Source of the DNA: Olsenella profusa
Lineage (GTDB): Bacteria; Actinomycetota; Coriobacteriia; Coriobacteriales; Atopobiaceae
DNA length: 64,000 nucleotides
Direction of reading: 5' to 3'
NCBI RefSeq assembly: GCF_016900315.1
Contig: NZ_JACSNQ010000007.1
Location: 1 to 64,000 of the forward strand
Program-made: the position numbers and the translations under genes
Notes under the pieces: model-generated
The model's input: the letters and a program-made list of their open reading frames with translations, nothing else
Told to the model about the DNA's origin: nothing
The model's database searches: none
Part shown: positions 60,888 to 64,000 of the stretch, in pieces
How the letters are laid out: every line of letters begins with the position of its first letter
Numbering within the stretch: the stretch's first letter is position 1

Positions 60888-61814
60888 CTATCCCTCAAGC
60901 AGCCCGGTGTCCACGAGGACCTTGCGGATCGCGTCGACGTTCTCGCCCTTGAGCGAGTGGACGGGGCGCGGCATCTGGTTGGTCTCGAAGATGCCCATGA
61001 GCATGAGCGCGGTCTTGAACGCACCGACGCCCGCGCCGAAGCCCTTGACGCCCTTGGTGACGTCGGTGATGTGCATGATGCGCGCCAGGCGGTCCTGCTC
61101 GGCCTTGACCGTGGCCCAGTCACCCTCCTGCGCGGCCTTCCACATGCGCACGTAGCCGTAGGGCTCCACGTTGGCGAGGCCCGGGACCGAGCCGTCGGCG
61201 CCGCCGAGGTAGGCGCCGTCGACCACGACCTCGTGGCCGGTGAGCAGCGTCAGCGGGTGGCCTGCCTCCTCGTTGGCGATGCAGAGGAAGCGGAAGGAGA
61301 TGTCGTCGCCGGAGGAGTCCTTGACGCCGGTGAGCACGCCGTCCTCGCCCAGGCGCAAAAGCATCTTCCAGTCGAGCTTGTTGTGGACGCAGACCGGGAT
61401 GTCATAGGCAAAGAGCGGCAGGTCGAGCGCGTCGTGCAGGCACCGGAAGCTCCACTCGATCTCGTCGATGCCCTGCAGGGCGTAGAACGGGCAGGTGGCC
61501 ACGAGGGCGTCCACGCCCAGCTGCTCGGCCGCCTTGCCGTGCTCAATCATGCGCTCGGTCTCGGTGTCGATGATGCCGGCGAGCACGGGGACGCGCCCGT
61601 CGACGATGCGGACCATGTTGGAGATGACCTCGCGACGGCGCTCGTCGGTGGAGAAGACCACCTCGCTGGAGGAGCCCAGGATGAAGAGGCCGTCCACGCC
61701 CGCCTCGATCATGCGGTTGACGCTCTTCTCGAACGACGCCACGTCGAGGCTGCGGTCCTGCTTGAGCGGGACCACCACGGGCGGGATGACGCCGGAGAAC
61801 TTCTTGTCTGCCAT
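60888..61814 (-). CDS. nanA: DHDPS-family aldolase, probably N-acetylneuraminate lyase
   Basis: A 308-aa TIM barrel of the DapA/NanA family: SGVIPPVVVPLKQDRSLDV, LFILGSSSEVVFSTDERR (the GSSSE form instead of GSTGE suits a non-DapA member), FAYDIPVCVHN with the catalytic Tyr, and LTGVKDSSGDD with the Schiff-base Lys. It may be a NanA-like lyase cleaving sialic acid to ManNAc and pyruvate; 2-keto-3-deoxy sugar-acid aldolase is possible. Context (nanK, nanE next) favours NanA. Confidence 0.85.
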   Translation of the reverse strand: MADKKFSGVIPPVVVPLKQDRSLDVASFEKSVNRMIEAGVDGLFILGSSSEVVFSTDERRREVISNMVRIVDGRVPVLAGIIDTETERMIEHGKAAEQLGVDALVATCPFYALQGIDEIEWSFRCLHDALDLPLFAYDIPVCVHNKLDWKMLLRLGEDGVLTGVKDSSGDDISFRFLCIANEEAGHPLTLLTGHEVVVDGAYLGGADGSVPGLANVEPYGYVRMWKAAQEGDWATVKAEQDRLARIMHITDVTKGVKGFGAGVGAFKTALMLMGIFETNQMPRPVHSLKGENVDAIRKVLVDTGLLEG

Positions 61815-61956
61815 GCCAATCCTTTCCATCTGGCGGCCCTTGGCCGCCGGGGACAAAGTACTGTGATGCTATGACAAGCGCGGCGGGACGGGCCCGCCGC
61901 TCACCGATTGGCCGTGCGGGCGCGCCCCGCAGGACGCGCCCGCCTGGGGTGCGCAG

Positions 61957-62781
61957 CTATCGGCCGAGGTTGGGATGGAGCAGCGAGGGCGCGGCCGCGA
62001 GGAGCGTCTTGGTGTAGGCGTCCTGCGGGTCCTCGAAGATCTTCTTCGCGGGGCCCTCCTCCATGATCTGGCCGTGGTTCATGACGACGATGCGGTCCGA
62101 GATGTAGCGCTCGGTCTGGATGTCGTGGCTGATGAAGACCATGGCGAGCCCGAGCTCGTGCTTGAGGTCCGTGAGCAGGTTGAGGATCTGCGCGCGGACC
62201 GAGACGTCGAGCGCCGAGGTGGGCTCGTCCGCGATGATGACGTCCGGGCGCAGGGAGAGCGCGCGGGCGATGGCGACGCGCTGCCGCTGGCCGCCGGAGA
62301 GCTGGCCGGGCAGGGCGTACATCGCCGACGACGGCAGGCCGACGACGCCGAGCAGCTCGCGCACGCGCTCCTCGCGCTCCTCGTCCGAGCCCACCTTGTG
62401 GACGACGAGGGGGTCGAGCAGCTGGTCGTGCACGGACATGCGCGGGTTCAGGGCCGTAGCCGGGTTCTGGAACACCACCGAGACCACGCGGCCGATCTTC
62501 TTGCGAAGCTCCGCGGTGCGCTTGGTGACGTCCTCGCCCTTGAAGTACACGTGGCCGGCGGTCGGCGACTGCAGGCCGCACATGACGTTGGCCGTGGTGG
62601 ACTTGCCGCAGCCCGACTCGCCGACAATGCCGATGGTCTCACCGGGCATGAGCTTGAGCGTGAGGCCGTTGACGGCGTGCACGAGGTTGGGGTGGAAGAG
62701 CGAGCCCGTACGGGACTTGAACGTGACCGAGATGTTGTCAAGGAAGATGATGGGCGTCTGCCCGGTGCTGCTCTCAGCCAT
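61957..62781 (-). CDS. Peptide/sugar-type ABC transporter ATPase (DppF/OppF-like)
   Basis: A 274-aa ATPase: Walker A GESGCGKST, Q-loop FQNPATALNPRM, signature LSGGQRQR, Walker B VIIADEPTSALD, H-loop ISHDIQT. The FQNP..ALNPR motif and DELLDPLV-like region are typical of OppF/DppF. Directly follows the DppD-like ATPase with no gap. Such peptide-type systems (SatABCD, bifidobacterial Nan transporters) import sialic acid in some bacteria, so it may feed the nan genes; the binding protein lies outside the window. Confidence 0.9.
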   Translation of the reverse strand: MAESSTGQTPIIFLDNISVTFKSRTGSLFHPNLVHAVNGLTLKLMPGETIGIVGESGCGKSTTANVMCGLQSPTAGHVYFKGEDVTKRTAELRKKIGRVVSVVFQNPATALNPRMSVHDQLLDPLVVHKVGSDEEREERVRELLGVVGLPSSAMYALPGQLSGGQRQRVAIARALSLRPDVIIADEPTSALDVSVRAQILNLLTDLKHELGLAMVFISHDIQTERYISDRIVVMNHGQIMEEGPAKKIFEDPQDAYTKTLLAAAPSLLHPNLGR

Positions 62782-64000
62782 CTACCTCACCTCCAGTCGA
62801 GAGACGAGACCGTACTTCGCAAGCTCCTCGTCCGGAATCTCCGCGACGAAGTGGTGGTCGGCGCCGGGGACGGGCTTCAGGATGGGACGGACGTCGAGGC
62901 CCACCGTGGGGTGGCTCGAGCGCGGCGCGAAGCGGTCGCCCTTCGGGAAGTCCGCCGGGCTCGGGACGGAGCCGGGCACCTGGTGCAGGCGGCTGCCGTC
63001 GTGCGCCTCGATGGAGAGCACGGAGCCGAGAAGACCCTGGGTGTACTCGTGAATCGGGTTGGTGAGCAGCTCCTTGGTGGGGGCGGACTCGACCACCTGG
63101 CCGGCGTACATGACGGTGATCTCGGAGGCGACCTCGGCGACGAGGGCCAGGTCGTGGGACACGAAGATCATCGCGAAGCCGAGCTTTCTCTGAAGGTCGT
63201 TCAGGAGCTTGATGACCTGCTTCTGGACCGTCACGTCAAGGGCGGTGGTGGGCTCGTCGCAGATGACGAGCGACGGGTCGCGCGTGAGCGCCATGGCGAT
63301 GATGACGCGCTGGCACTGGCCGCCGGAGAGCTCGTGCGGGTAGCTCTCGAGCGTGCGCTTGGGGTCCAGCCCCACGAGCTCGAGGAGCTCCTCGGCGCTG
63401 CGGGTGCCGCCGCGGCTCGTGAGCTGCTTCATCTGCGCGGAGATGAGCATCGAGGGGTTGAGCGAGGAGAGCGAGTCCTGGTAGACCATCGCGAGCTCGT
63501 GGCCGAGCAGCTTGCGGTGCTCCTCCTTGGAGAGCTTGAGCAGGTCCTGGCCCTTGTAGAGCACCTCGCCGGTGATGCGAGCGGAGTCGGGCAGGAGGTT
63601 CATGATGGTCTTGGTGGTGATGGACTTGCCGCAGCCGGACTCGCCCACGAGCGCCATGCACTGGCCCGGGCGCACGTCGAAGGAGACGTTGTCGACCACG
63701 TTGACGTCGCCGTGGCGCGGGAAGCCGATCGAGAGGTTCTTGACCTGCAGCAGCGGCTCCACCGAGTAGTCGGGCACGCGGCGGTCGGTGCGGGCGAGCT
63801 CGACCTCGCGCAGGGCGGAGAGCCTGCGCTTGAGGGAGTCGGCCTGCTCCTTGTAGGCGCGCACCGGGTCGGCCACCAGAAGGTCGGCCTCGCGGCGGCT
63901 CTCGGCGTTCTCGCTCGCCACGGGGGCGGCCGGGGCGGCCGCCATGGCGTCGGTCAGGCCCTCGGAGAGGATGTTGAGCGCCAGGCACGTGACCATGATG
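62782..64000 (-). CDS. DppD/OppD-like ABC ATPase fused to a permease C-terminus (partial at window edge)
   Basis: The frame is open to the end of the window. The first visible residues, IMVTCLALNILSEGLTDAMA, match the end of DppC/OppC permeases (..LALNLLGDGLRDALDP). About 60 residues later a full OppD-type ATPase starts: LLQVKNLSIGFPRHGDVNVV, Walker A GESGCGKS, QDSLSSLNPSM, signature LSGGQCQR, Walker B VICDEPTTALD, H-loop VSHDLAL. This suggests one polypeptide carrying permease plus ATPase. Last part (DHHFVAEIPDEELAKYGL) is like normal OppD ends. The 5' part is outside the window. Confidence 0.8.
   Translation of the reverse strand, partial: IMVTCLALNILSEGLTDAMAAAPAAPVASENAESRREADLLVADPVRAYKEQADSLKRRLSALREVELARTDRRVPDYSVEPLLQVKNLSIGFPRHGDVNVVDNVSFDVRPGQCMALVGESGCGKSITTKTIMNLLPDSARITGEVLYKGQDLLKLSKEEHRKLLGHELAMVYQDSLSSLNPSMLISAQMKQLTSRGGTRSAEELLELVGLDPKRTLESYPHELSGGQCQRVIIAMALTRDPSLVICDEPTTALDVTVQKQVIKLLNDLQRKLGFAMIFVSHDLALVAEVASEITVMYAGQVVESAPTKELLTNPIHEYTQGLLGSVLSIEAHDGSRLHQVPGSVPSPADFPKGDRFAPRSSHPTVGLDVRPILKPVPGADHHFVAEIPDEELAKYGLVSRLEVR

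Overview
The window looks like chromosome of a high-GC, Gram-positive anaerobe of the class Coriobacteriia, probably Atopobiaceae and Olsenella-like. This is an inference from strong G/C bias at third codon positions, a whiA-rapZ pair, lipoteichoic-acid-synthase-like sulfatases, a group II ECF vitamin transporter, a sialic acid cluster with peptide-type ABC ATPases, and the style of the RsbU/RsbW proteins. No rRNA, prophage, integrase or CRISPR array was seen. Five tRNA genes (Val, Gly, Cys, Gly, Leu) and one degraded IS1595-type element are present.

Layout. 0-2.7 kb: zinc/cadmium efflux operon (ArsR/SmtB repressor, free-standing HMA metallochaperone, P1B-2 ATPase). 3-8.9 kb: sugar O-acetyltransferase, a heterodimeric ABC exporter pair in which both genes carry a one-base frameshift, and a LysR remnant. 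9-14.6 kb: Tat lipoprotein glycosidase, Van-like D-Ala ligase and a complete four-gene ECF transporter. 14.9-18.5 kb: two-gene molybdenum hydroxylase. 18.9-22.4 kb: intact heterodimeric ABC exporter. 22.7-26.2 kb: small genes (MIF-like, release-factor-like) and an LTA-synthase-like protein. 26.4-27.9 kb: tRNA-Val followed by decayed DNA. 27.9-35.6 kb: two convergent operons, one with a trigger-factor-like PPIase, thioredoxin and cysteine desulfidase-like enzyme, the other with two ABC exporters, an anchored exported protein and a LytTR regulator with a degenerate receiver. 35.9-38.4 kb: truncated LTA-synthase paralogue and IS remnant. 38.9-46 kb: methyltransferase, cyclotransferase, flippase, YbaK, mnmA-iscS. 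47-50.7 kb: partner-switch phosphatase and STAS-kinase fusion, ACT protein. 51.2-54.7 kb: gap-pgk-tpi-secG. 54.9-56.8 kb: rapZ-whiA without yvcK between them. 56.9-64 kb: PfkB kinase, Gfo/Idh oxidoreductase, nanE-nanK-nanA and peptide-type ABC ATPases; the last gene runs off the window and appears to be a permease-ATPase fusion.

Two things are not explained by ordinary gene content. First, a 9-base core GAGAAGRAC (usually preceded by GGC or GC) occurs more than 40 times on both strands. It often forms perfect inverted pairs at terminators and is even embedded in frame in proteins, as a DNA-uptake-sequence-like signal would be. Second, nearly every long intergenic gap holds its own family of short palindromic repeats laid out at regular 31, 62 or 41-42 bp steps. 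One family, the GTGCAC arrays, recurs with the same spacing grammar at two loci 30 kb apart. The convergent PPIase/thioredoxin/desulfidase and ABC/LytTR operons are the best candidate for an undescribed protein system.
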